Shown here piece after piece: positions 10,851-21,036 of a stretch of DNA of 64,000 nt. Source of the DNA: Vicia villosa (Eukaryota; Streptophyta; Magnoliopsida; Fabales; Fabaceae); contig NC_081183.1 of the NCBI RefSeq assembly GCF_029867415.1, positions 33,369,655-33,433,654 of the forward strand. The letters are read 5' to 3'. Both the position numbers and the translations under genes were made by a program. Positions within the stretch are counted from its first letter, which is position 1. Every line of letters begins with the position of its first letter. Under the pieces are notes generated by a model, which searched no databases, was not told the DNA's origin, and saw only the letters and a program-made list of their open reading frames with translations.

Positions 10851-11413
10851 TTTTGTGTTTTTTAGTTGGGCGGAGTTAAGGTTCGCGCTCTTGCATGAGG
10901 GGACGATCTACGATGCGATCGAGCAGAAATAACAATGCCCTTAAGAATGCTAGGAAGGCAAGAGAGAAGAGAGAGTTTGAGTGTTTCAAGTGGAACCCTT
11001 AAGCAAGGGAGACTTGAGTTACTCTTTGGTTGGTGCTTTTTATGATTGGGAACTTCCACTCAAGTGATTCCCTTAAGCAAGGGAGACGAGAGTTTCCATT
11101 CCCTTTTTATTATTTTCAATCTTTCTGAATGTTTTATTGTGTTTTCATGGTATTTTTTAAAGGGATTTTATTCAAGTATTTATTAAGTGTTTTTGAAGTT
11201 GTAAAAGAAAAAAAAGATGAATTCTAACCTAATTGTCATATATTGATCTATAAGTCCTAAAATCTAAGGGAACATGCAAATTGAAAGCAAAATTATAGGT
11301 CTAAAACAGTCTAAAAAATAAGTAAAGCAATCATACAAAAACTACAAGAAATGTCATAAGAATGATACAAAAAGAATAATAAACTACCTAAAAGAACGAA
11401 TATTTTTTTATGA
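10851..11413. other. Unresolved junction sequence between T1 and Ogre B
   Basis: No gene is recognised. Two copies of an 18-bp sequence (10996-11013 and 11070-11087) each contain the hairpin CCCTT-AAGC-AAGGG. The part after about 11200 has the AT-rich look of a Tat LTR but no clear terminus. It bridges minus-strand T1 and plus-strand B, so it holds at least one rearrangement or deletion breakpoint. Confidence 0.5.
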
Positions 11414-11686
11414 GTTTTTAATGAAGGAAAAAACTACCAAGATGGATGGTTCACGAGTAAAGATGAGAAAATCCGTCGGAAAGACGTTGCAATCAGGAGG
11501 TACATCAAAGAAAGCAAGGAAAAGCTTGAAGGTTCAACAAGCAACACTCCAAAGCCTGACGATTGGAAGAACGTTATTGACAAGCTGAGGACCGAAAAGG
11601 CCGAGTTGAAAGCTTACTATGGGAAAGAAATCATGAAGCTCAAGCTGCATAACGCATTTGGTTCTTCATCCGATGAGGATGCTTAG
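11414..11686 (+). pseudogene. Ogre B ORF1, C-terminal remnant
   Basis: The frame is open from after a stop at 11411 to a stop at 11684-11686, about 90 codons, rich in Lys and Glu (RRKDVAIRRYIKESKEKLE, then DDWKNVIDKLRTEKAELKAYY) and ending SSSDEDA. This charged tail, followed by about 320 bases of spacer and then gag, has the same place and spacing as the ORF1 end of Ogre A. It is not recognisably similar to the PMD core, which is lost. The coding call rests on position and codon-like composition. Confidence 0.55.
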
Positions 11687-12004
11687 GATTGTTTAGCTTT
11701 TATTTATCATTTGCTTCTGTAGGAGCTACGCTCCAATGTTGTAACATTTCCCATTATTGCAATAAAAAAAATAAAAAAATAATAGTTTGTGTTCAAATGT
11801 TTGCAAGAAAATAATCTTTAAAATGTTTGGAAAAATCATAAACTTCTTTTTGCATACATCATTCTGCATATCGAGTCTGTTGTATAGAGTCTCATCTTTT
11901 GGATCTTTCTCCATTAGATCGTCAAGTTGTCGCGCCTCAAAGTTTCTCGACCGCGCTCGCAATCAGATCACAGATACAATACTCGTTCATGCAAGAGAAG
12001 AGTG
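11687..12004 (+). other. Spacer between ORF1 and gag of Ogre B
   Basis: About 320 bases without a plausible gene lie here, including an A-rich run at 11760-11785. It corresponds to the 61368-61736 spacer of Ogre A, which suggests a fixed intergenic element. No ribosome re-entry signal could be identified. Confidence 0.6.
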
Positions 12005-15000
12005 ATGGAAAGCTCTGAACAAGAGAATATTTAGCTCCGTGGTACAGTGACCACCCTTCAAGAAAAGTTGGAAAGTCTCACTACTCTGGTTGACTCCTTA
12101 ATGGCCGCGCAGAATCAGCAGCCGCCACCCAACAGTCAAGCAACAGTGATATCTGAGATCACTACTCCAGTCTCTACAGTTGCATTCAGCATCCCATCTT
12201 TCTCCATGCCAGAAGGTTGGAGCGCGCCTTTCAGCTTCGGTAAAGGTTTTCGCCATAATGTTTCTGGGGTTCCAACATCCACAACTGAAGCAACTGCTGC
12301 ACAAAGTTCAGTGTTCACTCCAAATCAGAGGGTAACCTTTTCTCAAATCACTATGGCACTCTCTCAACCCACTATGACGGTTGCTACTCCTATGGTTCAC
12401 ACTGTTCCTTACGGAGACAATGAGATTTATCATGATCAAGGTGATAGCACAAATCAGCGTAACCGCGTGGAAGATCTCCAAGAACAGTTCAACAAGATTC
12501 AACTGGAAGTCAAAGCTATTCGTGGGAAAGATTTGTTTGGGAAGAATGCCTAGGAGCTCTGCTTAGTTCCCAGTGTACAAATACCAGCTAAATTCAAGGT
12601 CCCTGACTTTGAGAAGTACAAAGGTAGTTCTTGTCCGCAAAGTCATCTTGTGATGTATGCTAGGAAGATGTCTACCTATGCAGATAATCATCAGTTGCTC
12701 ATCCACTACTTTCAAGACAGTTTGACTGGTGTTGCACTGAAGTGGTACACAGGATTGGATAGCACTAACATTCGAACTTTCAATGACCTAGGCGAGGCCT
12801 TTGTCCGACAATACAAATACAACTCGAATATGGCTCCAGACAAAGACCAGATCCGATCCATGGCTCAAAAAGACCATGAAGCTTTCAAAGAATATGCCCA
12901 ACGATGGAGAGAAACTGCTGCTCAGATTAATCCACCGTTAAAAGAGAAAGAGATGACAAAGATCTTCTTGAATACTCTTGGCCCATTTTATTATGAACGC
13001 ATGATTGCTAGTGCTCCAAGTGATTTCACCGAAATGGTAAACATGGGGATGCGTCTAGAAGAATGAGTCTGAACCGGACGTCTAACTAAAGAAAGTGGAT
13101 CTTCAAGCGGAACCAAAAAGTTCGGAAGTGGTTTCCCAAAGAAGAAAGAACAAAGTGTTGACATGGTATCCCGAGGAAAGCCAAGAGGGAACGTCAATCG
13201 TCAACGACAGATTGCTGCTATCGCACCAGCCGTTAATACAGCACCGAATCCGGGATTTACCCCGCAGTTTCAACAACAACAGCATCGACAACAGGCTCAA
13301 CAGTTTAACAACAATCAGAATCGTGTGCAAAGAGCTCCACAGTTCGATCCGATTCCAATGACCTACACAGAATTGTACCCTGCATTGATTGAAAGAGGTC
13401 TTGTTCAAACTAAAGCACCACCACCAGTACCTGAGAAACTCCCATGGTGGTACAAAGCTGAGGTCTCATGCCCTTATCATCAAGGAGCACCTGGCCATGA
13501 TCTAGAGCATTGCATAGCTTTGAAATATGAAGTTCAGAGGTTGGTTAGATCTAATCTCTTCTCTTTCAGAAATTTGAATCCAAATGTGCAAGCAAATCCG
13601 CTGCCCAAACATGGAGGGCATGTTGTAAACATGGTGTATGGATGTCCTGGTCCATACCGAATCTACGACATAAACTTGTCAAGAGCAAATTTGGTACAAA
13701 TGCACGCTACTCTCTGTCAAAGGCGGGATTTTCGCCAACATCACTATGGTTCCTGTAGCATGTGTTGCGTAGATCCTCACGGATGTTCGACTGTGAGAAG
13801 AGATATTCAAGTTTTGCTAGATGATGGTACTATTCAGATCTTCAGAAATATGAATGAAGATGAAGTTAACATGATAGGATGTTATCCGCATGAGCTTTTA
13901 GTCTCAGATATCAACTCGGAAATGCCTAAAGTTAACGTCATCGTTCCTCATTTCAACATGCCTGAGCGCATAGAAGTTACTTACAACAAGCCAAGGGTTC
14001 CTGTTGCTCCTTTGATCATTTGTCTACCTGGACCTGTTCCTTATGACTCTGACAAGGCAGTTCCCTACAACTACAACGCAACAATGATAAAGAATGGACA
14101 AGAAGTTCCTTTACCCACTCTTTCATCTGTCGTGAATATCGCCGATGTGAGTCGAGTAACAAGAAGTGGACGTGTGTACACTCAGCCACCTCCAAAGCAG
14201 CCTATTGCTCCTGCAACCAGGAAAAATCATGTTGATACATCGATAGGAAATCCTGTGGAAACTCCTGTCAGTAATACAAGCACTGATGTTGGTCAATCCA
14301 GTGGAACAAATGTCAATCCTGACTTTGATGAAATTTTGAAGCTTATAAAAAGAAGCGAATACAAAATTGTGGATCAGCTCATGCAGACTCCTTCAAAGAT
14401 CTCAATACTTTCATTGCTTTTAAACTCAAAAGCCCATAGGGAAGCCCTGATGAGAGTATTAGATCAAGCTTTTGTGGATCATGATGTGACTGTTGACCAT
14501 TTTGATGGGATAATAGCCAACATAACAGCTTGCAACAATTTAAGCTTTTGTGATGAAGAACTTCCCGAGGAAGGTAGAAATCCCAATCTTGCTCTGCATA
14601 TTTCTTCGAACTGTCAGTCAGACTCTTTGTCCAACGTATTGGTAGACACTGGATCTTCCTTGAATATAATGTCGAAGACGACTCTTGCTTGTTTGTCTTA
14701 CCAAGGAATGCTTATGAAGTTCAGTGGTGTAGTAGTCAAAGCATTTGATGGATCACGAAAATCTGTTATCGGAGAAGTCAACCTTCCCATAACAATTGGT
14801 CCACATACATTTCAAATCACCTTCCAGGTCATGGACATTCAAGCTGCTTATAGCTGTCTGTTAGGAAGACCATGGATCCATGAAGCAGGGGCAGTAACTT
14901 CTACGCTCCATCAAAAGCTAAAATTTGTAACAAATGGAAAATTGGTAACAATAAGTGGGGAGCAAGCCTTGATGGTGAGCCACTTACCCCAATTCTTCTT

Positions 15001-15515
15001 TCATAAGTGCTGATAATGTGCAAGGAACACAGTTCCAAGGTCTCTCTTTAGAAGACGAATCTTCCAAAAAGAAAGCATCAATCTCTTCTTACAAAGAGGC
15101 AGTGAAAGTAGTAAAAGATGGAACTACCACCGGCTGGGGGCAAGTTGTGATCCCTACCAACAATGAAACCAGAGCAGGACTCAGATGTTCACCGATGTTT
15201 TCAAACTGCACCAAGAAGGATGAAACCCTTCGTCCGATCAAAGAAACGTTCCATAGTGGAGGGTTCCTTAACCCAATTCCTCAAGAGGTTAATGTCCTTA
15301 TCAAAGAATGTATCGAAGAAGGTCTACCCGATCCTGAAGAAGAATGGAAATATTATCTCAATGACTCGGGATACATATCTCAAGAAGAACCGTATGCACC
15401 GTTCTATCCTCCTTCAGAGAAACCCAAAGTCAAGGAAACTCCGCCTGTTCCTGCAGAGATTTGGGACACCCTGGGACAACCAAGTGGCAAGTTTGATTAT
15501 ATGGTGAAATATACT
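12005..15515 (+). pseudogene. Ogre B gag-protease, first part of polyprotein
   Basis: ATG at 12005 gives MESSEQENI, which aligns with the Ogre A gag start MKDFEQENG. In one frame follow a gag domain (LTGVALKWYTGLDS, then FKEYAQRWRETAAQI), a Gln-rich linker, a zinc-knuckle-like CPYHQGAPGHDLEHC and an aspartic protease (VLVDTGSSLNIMS, LLGRPWIHEAG). Stops occur at 12032, 12551, 13064 and 13070, and a one-base shift near 14995 moves the frame. From about 15018 the frame runs open to 15515, where the CACTA element interrupts it after a Thr codon. The stops look like C-to-T changes at CAG and CGA codons. Gag forms the particle; the protease cuts the polyprotein. Confidence 0.9.
15513..15515 (+). 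repeat. Target site duplication ACT, left copy
   Basis: ACT directly precedes CACTACGCC. An identical ACT follows the right terminus at 23050-23052. Three bases is the duplication length of CACTA transposons, and removing one copy restores the Ogre B reading frame. Confidence 0.95.
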
Positions 15516-15529
15516 CACTACGCCAAAAT

Positions 15530-15870
15530 TAAGCTACTAAAGCGCAGCTACTAAAGCGCTTTTGGGAAAAGCGCTGCTATAGGTTGCGCAAAAAACAAAA
15601 ATAAAAAACAAGGGAAAAAAGCGCTGGCAAGGGGGGGGGTACGAGAGCGCTTTCTAGAAAGCGCTGGTAAAGGGGGGGGCTACGAGAGCGCTTTATAGAA
15701 AGCGCTGGTAAAGGGGGGGGGGGTACCAGAGCGCTTTCTAAAAAGCGCTGGTAAAGGGTGGATACGAGAGCGCTTTCCAAAAGCGCTGGTATAGGGAAAA
15801 TTAGGTATATGGTACGAAAGCGCTTTTAGAGAAAAAGCGCCTGTATAGGTATACCTATGAAAGCGCTCTA
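15530..15870. repeat. CACTA 5' subterminal repeat array
   Basis: About fifteen AAAGCGC/AGCGCTTT motifs alternate in direction and form palindromes such as AGCGCTTTCTAGAAAGCGCT. Units of roughly 50 bp are joined by GGTAAA plus a run of 7 to 12 G residues and a TACGAGAG word. In En/Spm, repeated subterminal motifs bind the TNPA protein to bring the ends together; the same role is inferred here. ORFs in this block are repeat artefacts. Confidence 0.9.
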
Positions 15871-17323
15871 GTAGCTCATTTTAAAATTAAATTTTTTAAA
15901 ACAAATTAAAACAAACGCGCGTTCTGTATTTCATTCTTCATTGTTTCTTCATTGTTTCTTCACTGCTTCTCTTCACAAAGACAGTACCGTCGCCGCCAAC
16001 CTCCACACAGCCGTCATCGTTCTTCTTGCCAACCGCCGTCGCCGTTCGTTCTTCTGCTTCGTTCACAGCCTTCATCGTTCTTCTGATTCGTTCACAGCCG
16101 TTCGTTCTCAACATCTCCTCTCAGCAACAACAACTCTGAATTCGTTTGCAGGTAAATCTTCTATCATCTTTCACTATTTTGTTGTTTCTTGAAACCCTAA
16201 TTCTGGAAATGTGAGGTTGAAGATGAAAGTGAGGTAGCAAGGATGAGAGTGTGAGGTTTCAAACCCGGCCCTGTTTTGCTTTGTTTGTATATTAGGGTCT
16301 GTGGCATATGTGAGTGAGGATTGAGCGGATTTAATGGGATTCCAAGGGTGGAAATTGTGTGCACCATGTGAGATGCTTAGTAATTCTTTATGGCCATGTA
16401 CATACATATTGAATATGAATGTTAATGAATTCATTTGTTTTTTCAATTCAAATTTGTTTTATCTTGCTTTCAATTGTGATATAAAACTATGCAAATTGTG
16501 TGGATGCTAATGCCATGGATGGATATGTAGTAGTGATCATGTAATGGTGAATCATAAATGAATAAAGTTACATGTGTTTGGTGTGAATCAAATTCTGCAT
16601 TTTACTATCTTGTTTTATGTATGGAAATGTATGCATGTGATTTGATTATGCCATTCCCAAATGCTAGTTCACTTATGTCATGTGAATAAGTAAAAATAAA
16701 TGAGCTATTAGAGTTAGTTAAAAGTGGTTCTGATAAATAGAGTTTGTTAGTATGAAAATATATTGTGTTAGTAGTGGTGTATTTAATTAACTGCATCGTG
16801 TGTGTTTAATTTTACAGTTACTTTGAAGTGTACTTTATAGTTACTTTGAAGTCTATGGTTTCTACTTCTAAAATCATAGTAGTTTGTGCTACAGATTGCA
16901 TATAGCTCCTTCACTTTTATGATATTTGTATTTAACTGCATCGTGCGTGTGTGTTTAATTTTACAGTTACTTTGAAGTCTCTGGTTTCTACTTGTACAAC
17001 GCCGATTCAAACCTACCCATCTCCCACATCAAGTCTAACTCAGGTTACTATCCCTTTCTTCTTGCTTATAGTTTGTTATTTTCTGCTTATAGTTTATTGT
17101 TTATGGTTCTATTTAATATCAATTTAGTGTCTCTCAACCAATTTTTTGGTTTGTGGACTTATATTACCTTGAAATAAGGTAATGTCTTCTTTAAGAAATC
17201 GGGTATTCTGATTAGGTATTCTGATTAGGTATTCTATTATGATGATAGCTATTTATTATCTTGACAGAATTCCTTAGTACCTGATAGAGAAACCAAGAAG
17301 CATTTGTTTAGCTTAATTAAGAC
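15871..17323 (+). promoter_or_regulatory. CACTA leader upstream of TNP2, possible 5' UTR intron
   Basis: After the repeats comes a T/C-rich stretch (15925-16150) typical of a plant 5' UTR, then CAG-GTAAAT at 16149-16154, a good donor site. A CTTGACAG acceptor at about 17271 would give a leader intron of about 1.1 kb ending shortly before the ATG at 17324. The intron is inference. Two related copies of TTTTACAGTTACTTTGAAGT lie at about 16810 and 16961. No ORF here looks coding. Confidence 0.45.
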
Positions 17324-20300
17324 ATGGATAAGACATGGATGAATTCAAACCGATTGTCGAAACAGTACGAGAAAGGGGTATGGGAATTCGTTGAGTTTGC
17401 GGTTGCGCACTCCGAAGACCCGCTTCGAATGCCGTGTCCTTGCTTGGGTTGCTGTTATGGGGGTAAGGTTGACGGGAAACAGTTGGGATCCCATTTACTA
17501 CGGTTTGGAATTGATAGAAGTTATACATGTTGGATAATGCATGGTGAGAAAAGTAACGGGAATGCTGAGTCGAGGTGTAATAGGAAGTATGCTTCAAACG
17601 ACGATTGCACAGACACATACGATTGCGATCGAGTCGAAGAGATTGCAGAAGCGCTTGAAGAAGATCTTGCGGATTGTCCCAAAATGTTTGAGAGGTTGGT
17701 AAGCGATGCAGAGAAACCGTTGTATGATGGTTGTTCAAAATTCACAAGATTGTCTGCGGTGTTAAAGTTGTACAACTTAAAGGCGGACAATGGATGGTCG
17801 GATAAAAGTTTCACAGAGTTATTAGCCCTTATGAAAGATATGCTACCAGAGGATAATGTTCTTCCCAATCGAACGTATGAAGCCAAAAAGATGTTGTCCT
17901 CTATTGGCATGAGCTATGATAAGATACATGCATGTCCAAACGATTGCGTTTTGTTTCGAAACGAGTATGCAGCGTTGAATGAGTGTCCTAAATGTGGTGC
18001 CCCTCGATATAAGAAAAAGTTGTCTCCTGCTAAAGTCTTATGGTATTTTCCTATAATTCCGAGATTTAGACGCATGTATCGTAGTGAGACCGATTCAAGA
18101 CACTTGACTTGGCATGAAGATGAAAGAATTATTGATGGAAAGTTGCGACATCCGGCAGACTCACCACAATGGATGAAAGTTGATACTGATTATCCTGAAT
18201 TTGGAAAAGAAGCAAGAAACCTTCGGTTGTCATTGTCTACTGATGGAATGAACCCGCATGGTATTCAAAGTATCTCGCATAGCACATGGCCTGTGATTCT
18301 TATGATCTATAACCTACCTACGTGGCTATGTATGAAGCGTAAGTACATGATGTTATCTATGCTAATTTCTGGGCCTAAACAACCAGGGAATGACATAGAC
18401 GTATACTTGGCACCGTTAATTGAAGATTTAAAGTTTTTGTGGGACAACGGTGTGGAGGTTTACGATGGGTATAGGAAGGAAAGTTTCAACTTGAGGGCGA
18501 TGTTGTTTGGAACAATTAATGATTTTCTAGCATACGGAAATCTATCCGGGTACAGCAATAAAGGTCAAAAGGCGTGTCCCATTTGTGAAGATGAAATCGA
18601 TACGACACGATTGGAGCTTTGTCAGAAGAATGTCTTTCTCGGCCATCGTAGATTCTTAAATTCTAATCATCACTACCGTGGGTGGAGAAAAGCATTCAAC
18701 GGAAAGGCCGAACATGGTACAGCCCTGCCTTTTTTGTCAGGTGATCAAATTTTTGAAAAGGTGAAAGATGTGAGCACTCAGTTTGGCAAGCCTTTTGCAC
18801 ATTCACTTGTCAAGGGTGGGTGGAAGAAGAAGTCCATTTTTTTTGAACTTCCATATTGGAAGTCGTTGTACGTAAGACATTTCCTGGATGTTATGCATAT
18901 TGAAAAAAATGTATTTGACAGCGTCATAGGTACGTTACTCAATATACAAGGAAAGTCTAAGGATGGCCTTAACATAAGGAAGGACATGGTAAACATGGGG
19001 ATGAGAACTGAATTGGGACCCGTGACGAAAGGAAGACGAACATATCTGCCACCTGCTGTTTACACTCTATCTAGAAAGGAGAAGAAAACATTGTGTAAGT
19101 TCCTCAGTGAAGTTAAAGTTCCAGAAGGCTACTCTTCAGATATTAGAAGACTTGTGTCCATGAAAGACCTCAAGTTAAAGAGTTTGAAGACGCATGATTG
19201 TCATGTTATAATGGAATATTTTTTACCAATAGGTATACGTTCTATTCTGCTAGAAAAAGTAAGAAGCGCAATAACTAAGTTGTGTTTCTTCTTCAGGTCA
19301 ATTTGCAGTAAGGTGGTCGATCCCGCGATCTTACCAACATTGCAAAAAGAGATAGTTGTTACTTTATGTGATCTTGAAATGTATTTTCCTCCCTCGTTTT
19401 TTGACATAATGGTTCATCTAGTCGTTCATCTTGTGAAAGAGACACAATTGTGCGGACCAGCTTATATGAGATGGATGTACCCTGCTGAACGTTATATGAA
19501 AATATTAAAAGGGTACGTGAAAAACAGAAGTCGACCGGAGGGTTGTATTGCCGAACGATACGTTGTTGAAGAAGCGGTTGAGTTTTGTACTGAATATCTG
19601 TCAAATGTTCAATCAATTGGACTCCCCAAATCTCATATTGTCGAAAAAAAAGAAGGAAAGAGGCTAATTGGAAATAAAGTTGTGACAGTATCAATGGTCG
19701 AACGGGATCAAGCGCACTTGTATGTTCTGCACAATGAGATTGAGGTTGAGCCGTATGTTGAAATGCACAAGGTTGTTCTCCGAGATTTAAATCCAAATAG
19801 AAATGAGAACTGGATAGTAGGAGAGCACAATCGAAGTTTCATACCGTGGTTTAGGGATCATATTTATTCAAAGTATCATTCAGATCCTGCTTCAGTAACA
19901 GAAAGGTTGAGATGTTTAGCCTATGGTCCAACTGTAATTGTGCTTTCTTATAGCGCATACGCTATTAATGGATACACATTTTATACCAAAGAACAGGATG
20001 ATAAAAGTACTATGCAAAATAGTGGTGTTACCTTGGTAGCTAAAGCAATGCACATATCAAGTGCGAATGACTTAAATCCGAAATTTGCAAATTTGTCATA
20101 TTTTGGGGTTATCGAGCGCATTTTGGTGTTTGATTACGCGAAGTTTCAGATTCCTGTATTTGGTTGCAAGTGGGTTGAAAATAATAGTGGCATACGAATG
20201 GATAAGTTAGGATTTTTGCAAGTGGATCTCAATAGGGTAGGGTACAAAGATGAGCCTTTCATTCTAGCCTCTCAAGCTAAACAAGTGTTCTATGTCAATG

Positions 20301-20536
20301 ATCCGACAAGTACGAAATGGTCTATAGTGCTTTTATCTAACAAAATAGTTGATGAAAACATTGAAGATCAAGGTGATATTGGTGTTGGCATTGAATCTTG
20401 TACAAGAAACGATCAAAATGAGAATGAATCTTGTACTAGAAATGATCATAATGAGGGTATTTGGATCAATCCAACCGTCCGCGTTGTTAAGAGACGCGTA
20501 GAACACAATCCTACCAAGAAAAGAAAGAGACGTTAG
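17324..20536 (+). CDS. CACTA transposase TNP2 (Transposase_21 family), intact ORF
   Basis: TNP2 is the catalytic transposase of CACTA elements; it cuts at the CACTA ends in the nucleus. The 1070 codons are uninterrupted. The start gives MDKTWMNSNR, the usual beginning of this family. Residues about 1-85 form the transposase-associated domain with CPCLGCCYGGK. A zinc-ribbon-like CPNDC...CPKCG lies at about 205-225. The core has STDGMNPHG (Asp307), GNDIDVYLAPL, LSGYSNKGQKACPIC and LDVMHIEKNVFD (Asp522). A DUF4218-type region at about 630-760 includes YMRWMYPAERYM, and a DUF4216-type region lies at about 925-1000. The C-terminus is basic (KKRKRR) and could direct nuclear import. No frameshift or premature stop was seen, so the protein may be functional. 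Confidence 0.96.
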   Translation: MDKTWMNSNRLSKQYEKGVWEFVEFAVAHSEDPLRMPCPCLGCCYGGKVDGKQLGSHLLRFGIDRSYTCWIMHGEKSNGNAESRCNRKYASNDDCTDTYDCDRVEEIAEALEEDLADCPKMFERLVSDAEKPLYDGCSKFTRLSAVLKLYNLKADNGWSDKSFTELLALMKDMLPEDNVLPNRTYEAKKMLSSIGMSYDKIHACPNDCVLFRNEYAALNECPKCGAPRYKKKLSPAKVLWYFPIIPRFRRMYRSETDSRHLTWHEDERIIDGKLRHPADSPQWMKVDTDYPEFGKEARNLRLSLSTDGMNPHGIQSISHSTWPVILMIYNLPTWLCMKRKYMMLSMLISGPKQPGNDIDVYLAPLIEDLKFLWDNGVEVYDGYRKESFNLRAMLFGTINDFLAYGNLSGYSNKGQKACPICEDEIDTTRLELCQKNVFLGHRRFLNSNHHYRGWRKAFNGKAEHGTALPFLSGDQIFEKVKDVSTQFGKPFAHSLVKGGWKKKSIFFELPYWKSLYVRHFLDVMHIEKNVFDSVIGTLLNIQGKSKDGLNIRKDMVNMGMRTELGPVTKGRRTYLPPAVYTLSRKEKKTLCKFLSEVKVPEGYSSDIRRLVSMKDLKLKSLKTHDCHVIMEYFLPIGIRSILLEKVRSAITKLCFFFRSICSKVVDPAILPTLQKEIVVTLCDLEMYFPPSFFDIMVHLVVHLVKETQLCGPAYMRWMYPAERYMKILKGYVKNRSRPEGCIAERYVVEEAVEFCTEYLSNVQSIGLPKSHIVEKKEGKRLIGNKVVTVSMVERDQAHLYVLHNEIEVEPYVEMHKVVLRDLNPNRNENWIVGEHNRSFIPWFRDHIYSKYHSDPASVTERLRCLAYGPTVIVLSYSAYAINGYTFYTKEQDDKSTMQNSGVTLVAKAMHISSANDLNPKFANLSYFGVIERILVFDYAKFQIPVFGCKWVENNSGIRMDKLGFLQVDLNRVGYKDEPFILASQAKQVFYVNDPTSTKWSIVLLSNKIVDENIEDQGDIGVGIESCTRNDQNENESCTRNDHNEGIWINPTVRVVKRRVEHNPTKKRKRR

Positions 20537-21036
20537 TGATAAAGGTAATAGTATACATATTCCGACTAATTTGTTTTATTCAATTTGTACCGATTGTTTT
20601 AATCAATAGTATAGTACTTATTCAATTTTGGTGCATATTCTCGTTTTGTACATAACTTTTGAACCATGTATCCGTTTGTCGACTTCTTTACATGTAACTA
20701 TACTATTTTGACGATTCCGGAGCTGCTCATGCACTTATCTTTACATTTCGGGACTGTTTTTTTATCGGTTTTGCTTCTGCCCGTAATCAAAAGTCGGGCT
20801 TAGGGTCTGAATTTCGGAAAACCGACTTTATTTTTGAGTCCGTGGGGACGTTTTACCATAGCCATGTAAATTTTGTTCAATTCCGACAACTTTCTTTTTT
20901 GACGCTTATTTTGATTTGTACCGATTTCGTTTCCGATACACTTGTACATGCATGGTTTGACTTCCATTTTACTTGTATAGATTGTTAGCTTATTAATAGT
21001 GTACTAATGTGCTTTAGTTTATTTGATACAGGTTAA
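20537..21036 (+). other. Spacer between the two CACTA genes
   Basis: There is no gene. A block at about 20740-20860 contains TCGGTTTT and AAACCGAC words that are roughly inverted. It probably includes the TNP2 3' end and the leader or promoter of the second gene. No clear TATA box was assigned. Confidence 0.4.

Noticed and set aside
15577..15780. Minus-strand ORF of 67 codons in the CACTA 5' end
   Set aside because: It is the same kind of subterminal-repeat artefact.
19201..19796. Minus-strand ORFs overlapping TNP2
   Set aside because: Shadows of the transposase gene in other frames.
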